From DATGZX01 sp035296965 (lineage in GTDB: Bacteria > Planctomycetota > Planctomycetia > Gemmatales > Gemmataceae), in the NCBI GenBank assembly GCA_035296965.1, contig DATGZX010000013.1:1-33223 (forward strand): a stretch of 33,223 bases of DNA, in the 5' to 3' direction. The translations under genes and the position numbers were made by a program. The notes below the pieces were generated by a model. It saw only the letters and a list, made by a program, of their open reading frames with translations. It searched no databases and had not been told where the DNA came from. Positions 24,599-32,691 of this stretch are shown in pieces. Every line of letters starts with the position of its first letter. Within the stretch, counting starts at the first letter, position 1.

Positions 24599-25777
24599 TC
24601 AGATCAGGATCAGCTCCCGTTGCGACGAAGAGAGATAGGTGCAACCGTAATCGATAACCAGGACGTCCTCCTCCATGCCAATGTAGCCTGCCTCGGTGGT
24701 AACACCCAGTTCGACGGTGAACACATTGCCGGGCTCGATCACACCTTCCGGACTTTTCCCATATTTCTCCCAGCGCGGGCCCAGCATCGTGCCGCCGTCG
24801 TGCACGGCGCGGCCGAGCCCATGTCCGAAGCCATGCTTGAAATCCTCATAACCCGCATCTGCGATCACCTTGCGCGCGGCAGCATCGACCTCGAAGCCGC
24901 GCGAACCGGGCTTGAGGACGCTCGCGCCCGCATCGATCGCTCGAATGACCGTGGCGAAGCCGCGCTGCACGTTCGGCGGGGGAGCGGTCTCGCCCGGTCT
25001 GCGAACGTACCACATGCGCTGCAGATCGGAGCAGAATCCTTCTTGCCGCACGCCCAGATCGATGTGCACGAGGTGCCCTGGCTCGACGCGCAAATCGGCG
25101 CGCGGCCTGGCATGACCCGGTTCGGAATGCGGACCGCAATTGACGATAGGGCACGCGTTCCAGTCCCAGGCGCTGGGAAGGCCGCGGCGGCGGAATTGTT
25201 CGTGAATGAATTCCGCAAGATCCTCCTCACTGACACCAGGCCGAATTTGTGCGGTGGTGAGGCGGACGATTTCTTCCGTCGTTGCGATCGCGCCACGAAT
25301 GCGCTGTAGCTCCGTCGGCGATTTGCGGGCACGGAGCTTCGCCAACAGCGGAGCGGCGCTGACCAGCCGGTTGACAAAGGGAGAGCCTTGCAACGATTCA
25401 TTCAGCGACAACCACATGCCGTGCGTCAAGCCATCCGCGGTCGTGTCATCCGTGCTGAAGTTCAGGCCGATTTTCCGGGGGTTAAGCCGGCCCAAGACCT
25501 CCAGGAGAGGAGCGCGTATCCCTTCGTCGTAGCCAAGCACTTCTTGAAAAACGCCTCCAGCGCGAATGTTGGAGACGTCGAACCGGCCCACGATGGCGAT
25601 GCGCTTGCCGCCCGCCGCCAAGATGAAGGCCGAGCGCCAGGTGACATCGGCGCCGACGATCAATTCCATGCCCGGGTCGGGATGGGTGCCGGATTCTCTT
25701 GCAAACGTAAGCCAGCAGTCGATTCCTGTTTCCGCCAGCAGCCCTTGGGCCTGGTCTGCTTTCTCGAGAAGCAACAT
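24599..25777 (-). CDS. M24 family metallopeptidase (Xaa-Pro aminopeptidase-like)
   Basis: A 392-residue protein. ATG 25777 is chosen because AGGAGG lies 4 bases upstream; the 59-codon extension to 25954 translates a purine-rich repeat tract into Leu/Ile-rich low-complexity sequence and is not credible. Residues about 1-150 are a creatinase/prolidase N-terminal domain (GIDCWLTFARESGTHPDPGM, FILAAGGKRIAIVG). The pita-bread catalytic domain has the expected metal ligands: HIDLGVRQEGFCSDLQR (two Asp), HGFGHGLGR (His), VFTVELGV (Glu) and MEEDVLVID (Glu). The enzyme probably removes an N-terminal residue before proline or cleaves a related dipeptide, using two Mn or Co ions in the cytoplasm. Confidence 0.92.
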   Translation of the reverse strand: MLLLEKADQAQGLLAETGIDCWLTFARESGTHPDPGMELIVGADVTWRSAFILAAGGKRIAIVGRFDVSNIRAGGVFQEVLGYDEGIRAPLLEVLGRLNPRKIGLNFSTDDTTADGLTHGMWLSLNESLQGSPFVNRLVSAAPLLAKLRARKSPTELQRIRGAIATTEEIVRLTTAQIRPGVSEEDLAEFIHEQFRRRGLPSAWDWNACPIVNCGPHSEPGHARPRADLRVEPGHLVHIDLGVRQEGFCSDLQRMWYVRRPGETAPPPNVQRGFATVIRAIDAGASVLKPGSRGFEVDAAARKVIADAGYEDFKHGFGHGLGRAVHDGGTMLGPRWEKYGKSPEGVIEPGNVFTVELGVTTEAGYIGMEEDVLVIDYGCTYLSSSQRELILI

Positions 25778-25889
25778 GGGGCCTCCTCCGCCCGAAAGGA
25801 TTGATTGTGAATGATGTGGATTGTACTCGAACGATGGGATTAGTGAAATCCGGAGCGGGCTGTGCGAAGGGGTTGGCGAGCGCCTGTGG

Positions 25890-26065
25890 CTAAGAGAAAG
25901 AATCAGGATGAAGAGTAAGATTATGAAGAGGATTAGGAGCAGGAGAAAGAGCAAGAGAAAGAGAGCACCCAGGCAGCGCGGCAGGACATCCTACATCCTA
26001 ATCTGAATCCTGCTCTTCATCCTCTTCGTAATCGTAATCTTCCTCCTAAATCTTACTCTTCTTCT
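25890..26065. repeat. Polypurine tract and inverted polypyrimidine tract
   Basis: Bases about 25890-25965 are nearly all purine with T (GATGAAGAGTAAGATTATGA type words). Bases about 26005-26065 are the pyrimidine counterpart; their reverse complement contains GAAGAGTAAGATTTAGGAGG and similar words. The two form a long imperfect inverted repeat around a roughly 40-base spacer. It lies between the P450 stop and the aminopeptidase start, so it would be in the 5' region of the aminopeptidase gene. Confidence 0.6.
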
Positions 26066-26085
26066 CCCGCCATTCGGAGTCAGTA

Positions 26086-26158
26086 GGTGCGTCAAGCGTA
26101 CTCGCGCCGACGCACCTACCCCTGATTGGTGCGTCGGCGCGAGTACGCTTGACGCACC
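26086..26158. repeat. Perfect 31-bp stem hairpin of the GGTGCGTC family
   Basis: GGTGCGTCAAGCGTACTCGC at 26086 starts a 31-base arm (26086-26116) whose exact reverse complement is at 26128-26158, with an 11-base loop. Each arm also begins and ends with GGTGCGTC/GACGCACC. It lies 14 bases after the P450 stop (26173, minus strand). Further copies are at 31566-31597, 31723-31753 and a stub at 30497-30512. Confidence 0.85.
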
Positions 26159-26172
26159 GTAGGAGCGGATTC

Positions 26173-27513
26173 CTAGCGATTCTCCAGCACCGCCTTGATG
26201 CCGTACCTCGGGCGGAGGGTGAAATTGGGGGCGGGTACCACCGGATGGTGCGGCTGCAGCGTGAAGCGAAACTTCTGGGCCAGTGTGGCGATGATCAGGA
26301 CCGCTTCCATCATGGCGAAGCCCTCGCCGATGCAGCGCCTCGGTCCGCCGCCAAAAGGGAAATAGGCGTATTTTGGTATTTCCTTCGCCCGGTCCTGTTC
26401 CCAGCGCTCCGGCTGGAATTCGTCGGGATTGTCGAAGAAGCGCGGGTCGTGGTGCACGACCCACTGACTCATGAGAAGCGTCATTCCGGGCCGGATCGAG
26501 TAGCCGCCGACTTCGCAGTCCGCAATCGCCTCGCGGCCAATGATGAACGCTGGCGGGTAGAGGCGAAGTGACTCGGTGACAACGTGCTCGGTGTAGTGCA
26601 GCCGGGGCACATCCGCAGCGGTGGCTGGTCGGCCGTCGAGCACCTTCTGCACCTCGTCCAGCATTTTCTCCTGCACTTGGGGGTTCTGAGCCAGCAATGC
26701 CCACGTCCAGGAAAGGGCCAGGGCAGTCGTTTCATGACCGGCCAGGAACAAGGTCATCACTTCGTCGCGCAGTTGATGGTCGGTCATCTGCGTGTGATCG
26801 CCTTCGTCGCGCGCGTGCAAGAGCAGCGAGAGGAGATCACCCTTCTCCACTTTGGTCGCCCGCCGCTCAGCGATAAACCGGTAGATGATGTTATCCAGGC
26901 GGCGCACGGCCCTGCGCAGGCGCAAGTTACCGGGCGTCGGTACACCCAACGGCATCGGGATCACGCTGTCGAAGCGAGCCATAAAATTGCTTTGGGCCAC
27001 GCGGAGCGCACGACCAACCTCGAGGGCCTCGCCCGCCGCGTCCGCGTCGAAGAGCGTTTTGGCTGTGATTCTTAGGGTAAGCTGCCCCATTTCGCGCAAA
27101 ATGTCGCGCGTTTCGCCATCCTTCCAGCCGGCAAGCATTTGCTCGGTGTAATCCACCATCGTGCCCGCATAGGCGGCGATGCGGTTGCGGTTGAACGCCG
27201 GCTGCGACAGGCGCCGCTGCCGCAGCCAAAGGTCCCCTTCGCTGGTGAGCAGGCCCTTGCCCAGGATCAACGGCGTCATGCGCAGGGCGAAATGCTTGCT
27301 GAAATGGCGGCTGCCGGTCGCGAGGATGTACTCGATCGCCTCGGGATCGCTCACCAGGATGACGCGTCGCGGGCCGAGCCGGATGGAGACGAAATCGCCG
27401 TACTCGCGGGCGCAGCGCGTCAAAAAACCAAGCCGGTTCTCCCGAAACTCCGGCAGGTTGCCACTCACGAAATGGCCCTTGGGGCCGGGAGGAGATGGTG
27501 CGGTTGCAAGCAT
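26173..27513 (-). CDS. Cytochrome P450
   Basis: A 446-residue haem mono-oxygenase from ATG 27513; a TTG at 27540 would add 9 residues, but an AGGG-type ribosome site fits the ATG. The start TAPSPPGPKGHFVSGNLPEF is the Pro-rich hinge of class II/bacterial CYPs. Further marks are WLRQRRLSQPAF (C helix, Trp and Arg for haem propionate), I-helix oxygen-activation motif AGHETT (about 258-263), ExxR in TESLRLYPP (about 314-317), FxPERW, and the haem loop FGGGPRRCIGEG with Cys about 394. The sequence resembles CYP102/CYP4-like fatty-acid hydroxylases in general look, but substrate is unknown. It needs a ferredoxin or reductase partner, none of which is in the window. It is probably transcribed alone. 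Confidence 0.95.
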   Translation of the reverse strand: MLATAPSPPGPKGHFVSGNLPEFRENRLGFLTRCAREYGDFVSIRLGPRRVILVSDPEAIEYILATGSRHFSKHFALRMTPLILGKGLLTSEGDLWLRQRRLSQPAFNRNRIAAYAGTMVDYTEQMLAGWKDGETRDILREMGQLTLRITAKTLFDADAAGEALEVGRALRVAQSNFMARFDSVIPMPLGVPTPGNLRLRRAVRRLDNIIYRFIAERRATKVEKGDLLSLLLHARDEGDHTQMTDHQLRDEVMTLFLAGHETTALALSWTWALLAQNPQVQEKMLDEVQKVLDGRPATAADVPRLHYTEHVVTESLRLYPPAFIIGREAIADCEVGGYSIRPGMTLLMSQWVVHHDPRFFDNPDEFQPERWEQDRAKEIPKYAYFPFGGGPRRCIGEGFAMMEAVLIIATLAQKFRFTLQPHHPVVPAPNFTLRPRYGIKAVLENR

Positions 27514-27552
27514 AAGTTTTGACCCTAAATGACCGTGCAAGAATCGGCGGTG

Positions 27553-27594
27553 GGTCAGGTTTCCAACCTGACCGGACAGATTGGAAATCTATCC
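27553..27594. repeat. Two adjacent hairpins (GGTCAGGTT and GGACAGATT)
   Basis: GGTCAGGTT-TCC-AACCTGACC (27553-27573) is directly followed by GGACAGATT-GGA-AATCTATCC (27574-27594), which has one mismatch. The two hairpins are related in sequence, so they look like tandem copies of one unit. They lie 40 bases upstream of the P450 start, between it and the end of the next gene. Confidence 0.65.
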
Positions 27595-27684
27595 TACGCC
27601 GCTACCGATTCGCGTACGGTGACCCATTCCATGTCATGGTGCTTGCAGTGTAGGCTGGCAGGCGACCGGGTGCATACTAGCCCG

Positions 27685-27748
27685 AAGCGTAAGCGAGGCT
27701 ACCACAAGCCTGAGCGAGGCTACCACAAGCGTAAAGCAAGGCTACCAC
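27685..27748. repeat. Three tandem ~21-bp direct repeats
   Basis: AAGCGTAAGCGAGGCTACCAC, then AAGCCTGAGCGAGGCTACCAC, then AAGCGTAAAGCAAGGCTACCAC. Translating them gives SPKRKRG-type peptides, a known false-ORF signature of this planctomycete repeat as I recall it. They lie just after the stop of the LolA-like/HEAT gene. Confidence 0.65.
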
Positions 27749-27757
27749 TACCGATAA

Positions 27758-29095
27758 TCACGGTTTCCCAAACACACTGTCGTCGAGCTTATTGAAGAGT
27801 TGCACTTCGGTCGCTTCCCAGTCGTACGTCTTCACGCCGTCCACAAACTCCTGGCCCTTCATGGGAACCTTGTAGCCGAGGGCAAGGAACTTGTAAGGGC
27901 TCTTCTTCGAGTCCTTCTGGCTCTTGCTTTCCAAAAGCGCTTTGGCAACCTCGCGGCGAATGGGATTCTTGTCTTCAAGGGCTTTCGTTAAGGCTTTGTC
28001 GGGCTTGCCTGCGCGAAACCAAACGGCTGCGATGGCCCCGCGCACTTCTTGGTCAATCTGTTCATTGGGAGCCGAGGGAAGGTAGGCCAGCAGCCCTTCC
28101 AGTGCCTCGCTCGACCGCCTTCTAGCCAAGAGCTGTACGACCGCACTGATGTTGGCGGCATCGGGAACCTTGCCAAGTCTTTCAAGACATTGCTGCGCGG
28201 CAGCGCATCTTTCCGGGTCGGCATCCTTGAGCGCCCGCGCCAACAATGGAAACGCCTGCCATCCTCGGGCGACTACTGCCGCCTTCGCCTTTTCCCTGAC
28301 TTCGAAAGAGCTGTCCCCAAGGTTGCGGATCGGGACAGCTAATTTGGCTTGTTCCTCCTCAGAGACAATCCGCTTGCGGAGAAAACCGAGCAAAGACTCA
28401 TCGTCCGTGCCAATCCCGGCCTTCTGGAGGCGCTCCCTCTCGGGCGTGGGGATATTGACCTCGCGGTAATCCGAGTAGAAGTCCTCGCGCAGCACCTCTT
28501 TCTTGGGGGCCCCCATGGGAGCCTCGGAATTCAATCCCATGTAGGCCGATTTCGTCAAAAGGCCGGTTTCTTTATCGAAATAGAGCGTCACGTCTGGCTT
28601 CCCCGCCGACTGTACCTTCACGCCGACAGCGCCATGGCCCTGCACTTTGGCCTCGCCCGCCAAAGAGAGAGAGAACTCCTTGTTTTCCTGGAGAAGAGGC
28701 GCCAGCGTGGTTACATATTTGACAAGGCCTTCTCGTTTGAGTCTCTCCAGGTCATCTCCCTGCAACTGCACGGCAACGTCGCCGTTGACGCGCTCCCACG
28801 CCTGCTTGCCATTGAGCACGTCAATGTAAGAAGGGCCGCCGGCCTCAATCGTTCGTTTGAACTGGAGCGGGTACTGCGAGATGAGTTCACCAGTGACCGG
28901 TGTTTCCTCTTTACCCGCGTGCATAACACCTTTGATCTTCGACTTCATGGCCCCCGGCTCCGCGTCGAAGGTTGTCCCGCCCTGGGCTTTCCATCCTCTT
29001 TCAATAACGGCGCGTGCCGCATCGTCCGCCCGAGCAAGCTTGGGACACGCGAGCACGATTCCCAGAACCAGGCAAGACGATAGAAAACGCAACAT
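27758..29095 (-). CDS. Exported LolA-like/HEAT-repeat protein
   Basis: A 445-residue protein from ATG 29095, which has an ideal GGAGGTGAT ribosome site 3-4 bases upstream; the ORF extension to 29212 is not used. The signal peptide is MLRFLSSCLVLGIVLACPKL with cut near ARA-DD. Residues about 25-240 resemble the outer-membrane lipoprotein-sorting fold: AVIERGWKAQGG, MKSKIKGVMHAGKEETPVTG, YIDVLNGKQAWERVNG and TLYFDKETGLLTKSAYMG are typical of planctomycete proteins of this kind. Residues about 255-400 are HEAT-like (DSSFEVREKAKAAVVARGWQ, ERCAAAQQCLERLGKVPDAA, IRREVAKALLESKSQ). A lipid-carrier or sensor role is possible but unproven; no lipobox is present at the cut site. Confidence 0.8.
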   Translation of the reverse strand: MLRFLSSCLVLGIVLACPKLARADDAARAVIERGWKAQGGTTFDAEPGAMKSKIKGVMHAGKEETPVTGELISQYPLQFKRTIEAGGPSYIDVLNGKQAWERVNGDVAVQLQGDDLERLKREGLVKYVTTLAPLLQENKEFSLSLAGEAKVQGHGAVGVKVQSAGKPDVTLYFDKETGLLTKSAYMGLNSEAPMGAPKKEVLREDFYSDYREVNIPTPERERLQKAGIGTDDESLLGFLRKRIVSEEEQAKLAVPIRNLGDSSFEVREKAKAAVVARGWQAFPLLARALKDADPERCAAAQQCLERLGKVPDAANISAVVQLLARRRSSEALEGLLAYLPSAPNEQIDQEVRGAIAAVWFRAGKPDKALTKALEDKNPIRREVAKALLESKSQKDSKKSPYKFLALGYKVPMKGQEFVDGVKTYDWEATEVQLFNKLDDSVFGKP

Positions 29096-29374
29096 GATCA
29101 CCTCCAAAGCAATCATTCCCGGCAGCGACTTGCCCTGCGACACACCAGCGTACCGGCAACGTGACGCTGGATTATAACGAGAGATCCAAAAACGCCATAC
29201 CCAAACGTGCATTCCTCGTTCTCAGGCTCTGCCTGCCGTCCCGAAAACTTGCGTCCCCGAGCATAACTGCTCGCAACGAGGTGGAACTCGTGGGCATCGC
29301 AGGAAGCGCCTGGTGCAGGTTGCCGAGGCGCATTAGCGATCGAAGGGTCCAGCGGAAAAGTGCTGGACAATACT

Positions 29375-29400
29375 ACGAGTTTCGGATAAAACGAACTTCG
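29375..29400. promoter_or_regulatory. Two ACGARYTTCG repeats before the marR start (candidate operator)
   Basis: ACGAGTTTCG (29375-29384) and ACGAACTTCG (29391-29400) lie 16 bases apart. The second is inside the palindrome AACGAACTTCGTT (29390-29402), which abuts the ATG at 29403. Near-symmetrical sites in front of a marR gene are typical of autoregulation. The placement also means no ribosome site can be seen, so the mRNA may be leaderless or the start may be further in. Confidence 0.4.
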
Positions 29401-29402
29401 TT

Positions 29403-29858
29403 ATGATAGATACTCCTTCGAAAACACGGGCCTTGGAGCAAATCAACGATGCGATCCATGTCCTGCTCCTCAAGCTGCATCTGACACGACTCGGCCACTG
29501 GTCGGACAAGCTCGAAGACATTCAATTCCTCGACTTGCACGTGCTCTCGCACGCCGAGCATCACGCAGACAACACGATCGGCGCGCTGCGAGAAGTTTTG
29601 CACATTCCCCAGAGCACGCTGACCAGCATGATCAACCGATTAGAGAAGAGGGGGTTGATTCGCCGGGCCATCAACCTTGGAGACAAGCGTTCCTATCGCA
29701 TTGAGCTGACCCGCGCCGGCGCGGAGGTTCAGCGCGAACATCATCGAGTCGAGAGATTAATTGCCAGCCGCATGCTGGAAGCCCTCCCGGACGAAAGGGC
29801 TCGGCAGCAGTTCGTTCGCTTGCTTGCGGAGATGAGCCACAAGCTGCAAGAAGAGTAA
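29403..29858 (+). CDS. MarR-family transcriptional regulator
   Basis: A 151-residue winged-helix regulator. The fold is visible from residue 40: FLDLHVLSHAEHHADNTIGA, the recognition-helix region LHIPQSTLTSMINRLEKRGL, and the wing RRAINLGDKRSYRIELTRAGAE, followed by a C-terminal dimerisation helix ending SHKLQEE. The DKRSYRIELT wing with Asp and Arg is the MarR signature. MarR proteins usually repress their own operon and nearby genes until a small phenolic or similar ligand binds. A methyltransferase gene starts 16 bases after the stop, so the two very probably form an operon, and the methyltransferase is the likely target. Two ACGARYTTCG sites lie directly upstream. Confidence 0.9.
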   Translation: MIDTPSKTRALEQINDAIHVLLLKLHLTRLGHWSDKLEDIQFLDLHVLSHAEHHADNTIGALREVLHIPQSTLTSMINRLEKRGLIRRAINLGDKRSYRIELTRAGAEVQREHHRVERLIASRMLEALPDERARQQFVRLLAEMSHKLQEE

Positions 29859-29874
29859 CATTGGGAGAAGCGCG

Positions 29875-30450
29875 ATGAAAATGATGGGGATTGAAAAGCA
29901 CTTTGTCAATGGACCCAGACGCGCGGGCGCGGCCGCCCGCGAAGCGCAAGAGTTGCTGGGCCGAATTGACGCCGTACCAGGGTGGCGCTATCTGGACGTT
30001 GGCTGCGGCGTAGGGAGCGCCGCCCGCGCAATCGCCGAAAGAGAGGACCTTGACGTTACAGGCGTCGATGTCGACCCAGCGCAGATCGCGACGGCAAATG
30101 CCGGTGCCACGCGGCCGAATCTGCGCTTCGTGACGATGGATGCAACTTCGCTGCCCTTTTGCGATGCGGAGTTTCACATCGTGTCGACCAGCATGGCGAC
30201 GCATCATATACAAAAATGGGAGCTTGCTCTGTCAGAAATGGTCCGCGTATTGCGCCCGGGTGGATACCTCCTCTACGTTGATCTGATGTTCCCGGAGTGG
30301 CTGGCCCGGGCTGGCCGGCTTCTGATTCCATTCATGGGCTTTCCTTCGGCTAAGAGACTCGAGAGTTACGCTTTGCGAGCCGGCCTGGCAACGGTTTTTC
30401 AAGCGCGCAAGGGCCTGGTAATGCATGCGATCTACCGGAAGGCAGACTGA
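29875..30450 (+). CDS. Class I SAM-dependent methyltransferase (Methyltransf_11-like)
   Basis: A 191-residue protein with GGGAG 7 bases before ATG. Motif I is YLDVGCGVGSAARAIAE, with DVTGVDVDPAQIATAN as motif II (acidic residue at the end of strand 2), NLRFVTMDATSLPFCDAEFH as the third block and VLRPGGYLLYVDLMFPEW as the post-I motif. The fold binds S-adenosylmethionine and moves a methyl group to a small molecule, but the acceptor cannot be told. A C-terminal hydrophobic segment AGRLLIPFMGF may contact a lipid-like substrate. It is co-transcribed with the MarR regulator in front, so expression is probably inducible by the regulator's ligand. Confidence 0.92.
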   Translation: MKMMGIEKHFVNGPRRAGAAAREAQELLGRIDAVPGWRYLDVGCGVGSAARAIAEREDLDVTGVDVDPAQIATANAGATRPNLRFVTMDATSLPFCDAEFHIVSTSMATHHIQKWELALSEMVRVLRPGGYLLYVDLMFPEWLARAGRLLIPFMGFPSAKRLESYALRAGLATVFQARKGLVMHAIYRKAD

Positions 30451-30496
30451 ATCAACTCCTCCTGCGGCCCCTTCGTCCGACTCATGGCGACAGTCC

Positions 30497-30512
30497 GTAG
30501 GGTGCGTCAAGC
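30497..30512. repeat. Stub of the GGTGCGTCAAGC repeat
   Basis: GTAGGGTGCGTCAAGC matches the first arm of the hairpins at 26086 and 31566. Only one half-arm is left, in the 72-base gap between the convergent methyltransferase and SIR2 genes. Confidence 0.5.
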
Positions 30513-30522
30513 CACCCCCTAT

Positions 30523-31347
30523 TCAATGTCCGAAATGTTCGTCCATCCTGGACAGCGCTTCTAATGCCCTCAAGGGTAGCGAGATTCCCCCCTGGGGCGT
30601 GTCCGACTCTCGGGGGTTGATGCGGATGAGAAATTGGCCCTGATTCTCGCATTCCCACCGAACCCTCGGGATGGCCAACCCTGCCCCAAGTTCGACAGCC
30701 ACTACTTGTCTGCCGTGAACGCGGTTGAGCCATTCGTCGTAGCGACGCCGTTGCTCCGCATAGCGCAATGGCAACCATTCAAAATCCTCAAACATCAATA
30801 AGTTGGGCCGGGCCACTGCGCCACAACGACGGCATTTCGGCAACGCGGAGCGGGCACGAATGGTGGCTGCATCGACCTCTACACGGACATCCTCGGCCGG
30901 CCAAATGGCTCGATGACAAACGCGCGAACACTGGAGATAGTGGAGAGAGCCATGGCATTCGATAACGCGATCTTCGCAAAAGCCCGCTCTCCGAAATTGC
31001 CCATCCACGTTGCTGGTGAAGACGAAATACTTAAGCGGCAAGCTTTCTCCCCAGCGACGAAGTATTTCAAAGCCAAGATGAGGAGTTGTTTCTCGGTAGA
31101 GGTTTAGTCGGTGGCCAAAGAAACCCCAGGCTAGCTCAGGGTCGGCGTGAAACCAATACGGGTTCGATACGTCTTCGAAGTTACGGCCTCGGAAGGGTGG
31201 GTAGGCGTTCCAAAAACCCTCGTTGCCGCGAAAGTCGGGCAGTCCGGAATCCACGCCCATGCCGGCGCCAGCGCCAACGAGCAAAGCGTCAGCCCCCTGA
31301 ATGACGCGGGCCGCCCTTTCCAGCAGCGAGTCCAGCTCCATCGGCAT
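30523..31347 (-). CDS. SIR2-family NAD-dependent deacylase
   Basis: A 274-residue protein from ATG 31347 (GAGG 7 bases upstream); the longer reading from 31413 lacks support. It has the NAD-binding GAGAGMGVDSGLPDFRG, a Phe-rich loop FRGRNFEDVSNPYWF, TSNVDGQFRRAGF, the catalytic His in ECHGS, and a Zn pair set CSRVC with CRRC. These match the sirtuin fold. Compared with textbook sirtuins the TQNIDGLH motif reads TSNVDGQF, so the second His is replaced by Phe, and GAGIS becomes GAGMG. This variant is common, in my memory, in bacterial SIR2 proteins of planctomycete type, so activity is not excluded. The enzyme would remove acyl groups from lysines using NAD; other NAD-consuming roles are possible. 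Confidence 0.88.
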   Translation of the reverse strand: MPMELDSLLERAARVIQGADALLVGAGAGMGVDSGLPDFRGNEGFWNAYPPFRGRNFEDVSNPYWFHADPELAWGFFGHRLNLYRETTPHLGFEILRRWGESLPLKYFVFTSNVDGQFRRAGFCEDRVIECHGSLHYLQCSRVCHRAIWPAEDVRVEVDAATIRARSALPKCRRCGAVARPNLLMFEDFEWLPLRYAEQRRRYDEWLNRVHGRQVVAVELGAGLAIPRVRWECENQGQFLIRINPRESDTPQGGISLPLRALEALSRMDEHFGH

Positions 31348-31432
31348 CCTTTTGCCTCGTTTTGGAGTGGCACAACGGGCATTCAGTTTTCGGGCAGAAT
31401 CCCACGGTGCCAACCCGGTATCAGTGTTCTTT

Positions 31433-31457
31433 TAGCTCAAGTTGGCAGCTTGAGCTA
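31433..31457. repeat. Hairpin TAGCTCAAG-TTGGCAG-CTTGAGCTA
   Basis: A perfect 9-bp stem with a 7-base loop in the gap upstream of the SIR2 start. Its core (AAGYTGGCAGCTTG) matches the hairpin at 5659-5680, with paired changes in the outer stem. Confidence 0.65.
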
Positions 31458-31565
31458 CACCAGATGTACGGCCAAATTGATTGCGTGAGAATATGTCTCG
31501 TGGGGCTGTTGCAAGAACCGGACGATTCGGCGTTCGACGGCGCCGGTCATCACGTGAAGTCCGTA

Positions 31566-31753
31566 GGATGCGTCAAGCGTATTCGCGCCGACGCACCTTT
31601 GCCAGGACGGTGCTATCGCGTCGGTTTCAATCTTTGGCCAGAACACGATGAGCCTCTTCGAGTAGTCGATGATGTATCGTGAAGTTGCACGAGGGACACG
31701 TACCCTGCTCGTTGCTTGCGAAGGTGCGTCGGCGCGAGTACGCTTGACACACC
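31566..31753. repeat. GGTGCGTC-family arms bracketing ~125 bp
   Basis: Arm 31566-31597 and arm 31723-31753 are near-perfect reverse complements of each other (a few mismatches), and both match the 26086-26158 hairpin. Here the arms are 125 bases apart rather than 11, so other sequence has been inserted or the hairpin has been split. The element lies just before the YjbR gene. Confidence 0.7.
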
Positions 31754-31785
31754 CAACTGCTCCTCAGTGAATTCGAGATTGCATC

Positions 31786-32133
31786 ATGACATCTGAAGAC
31801 TTCCGAACACTCGCGTTGAGTTTGCCCGAGGCTTGCGAAAGCGCACACATGGGACACCCGGATTTTCGGGTGCGCGGCAAGATTTTCGCAACCTTGAGTG
31901 GGCCCGATGAGAGCTTGGGAATGGTGAAACTGACGCCCGAGCAGCAGCAGCTTTACGTTCGCGCAGAACCCAGGGTTTTTGTCCCGGTGAAAGGCGGCTG
32001 GGGTCTTAGGGGCGCCACGCATGTGCATTTAGAAGCCGCCGGCGAAGCAAGCGTGCGCAGCGCAGTCATGACGGCCTGGCGCATCGCTGCCCCGAAGAAG
32101 CTCGCTCGAGAACTGCAAAGCGAAGATCTCTAG
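31786..32133 (+). CDS. MmcQ/YjbR-family DNA-binding protein
   Basis: A 115-residue protein matching the MmcQ/YjbR (DUF419) family in length and pattern: EDFRTLALSLPEACESAHMG near the start, HPDFRVRGKIFATL, a middle strand MVKLTPEQQQLYV, the region FVPVKGGWGLRGATHVHLEA, and a closing helix VRSAVMTAWRIAAPKKLARE. The family has a double-wing fold similar to the CyaY/DNA-binding type, and its function is poorly known. The ribosome site before ATG is weak. The gene stands alone between repeat elements. Confidence 0.87.
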   Translation: MTSEDFRTLALSLPEACESAHMGHPDFRVRGKIFATLSGPDESLGMVKLTPEQQQLYVRAEPRVFVPVKGGWGLRGATHVHLEAAGEASVRSAVMTAWRIAAPKKLARELQSEDL

Positions 32134-32691
32134 TGGCTCTGGCCATAACTAGTCTCCTCCCGACTGCTCCAAGATCCTCCCTTCAGCTAGTGCTACTCGA
32201 ACGCGCATACCAACGACTCCGCTTGGTTCAGATACAGGTTCCGTCGGGTAGGATTCGCAGTGAAGGGGCCCGGGAGCGGCGGGGTCAGAGACAGGCGCCG
32301 AGCGCGGATGGCGCGGCGAGGTCGGGAGACCTTCGCTTAGCGCTGGGTACACGTTCGCGTATCTTTATGATGAAAGACAGAAAATTCAGGATCGACGGTA
32401 AAACTCGAGAGCGCGCGATACCTCGCTTGAAGGTTCCCGAATCTGCTTGATGACTGCAGCCCCGGTCGCTTCCAGAATTACGACTACTCCTTTGATGCAG
32501 TGATTATCTTGGTGAGGAGCGCATTTTTCCAAGGCTGTTGCCGCGGGTTTAGCCTGGATTTAACCTAGAGTAGAGGTGAGACACTATCCGCGAGTCGGGC
32601 CGTGTTTTTGCGGTCCTACGGCGCGGAGGCTGTTTTGCCGGTGGGATTCGAATGCTTGGACCGCCCCGGCCTTCGTGTGGATTGCCTGTGC
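32134..32691. other. Gap without a recognisable gene
   Basis: About 560 bases between the YjbR stop and the repeat before the kinase. A GTG-started ORF (32133-32450) overlaps the YjbR stop and shows no family motif; two other short ORFs overlap in conflicting frames. I see no gene or RNA here. Confidence 0.5.

Noticed and set aside
25778..25954. N-terminal extension of the M24 peptidase
   Set aside because: Encodes low-complexity Leu/Ile from the purine-rich tract; AGGAGG before ATG 25777 sets the start.
27685..27748. Possible CRISPR array
   Set aside because: Only three units placed directly in tandem with no unique spacers, and no cas gene nearby.
27529..27795. 88-residue plus-strand ORF with SPKRKRG
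   Set aside because: A translation of hairpin and direct-repeat DNA, not a gene.
32133..32450. 105-residue GTG-started ORF after YjbR
   Set aside because: No family motif, no ribosome site; Arg-rich as expected for chance reading of GC-rich DNA.
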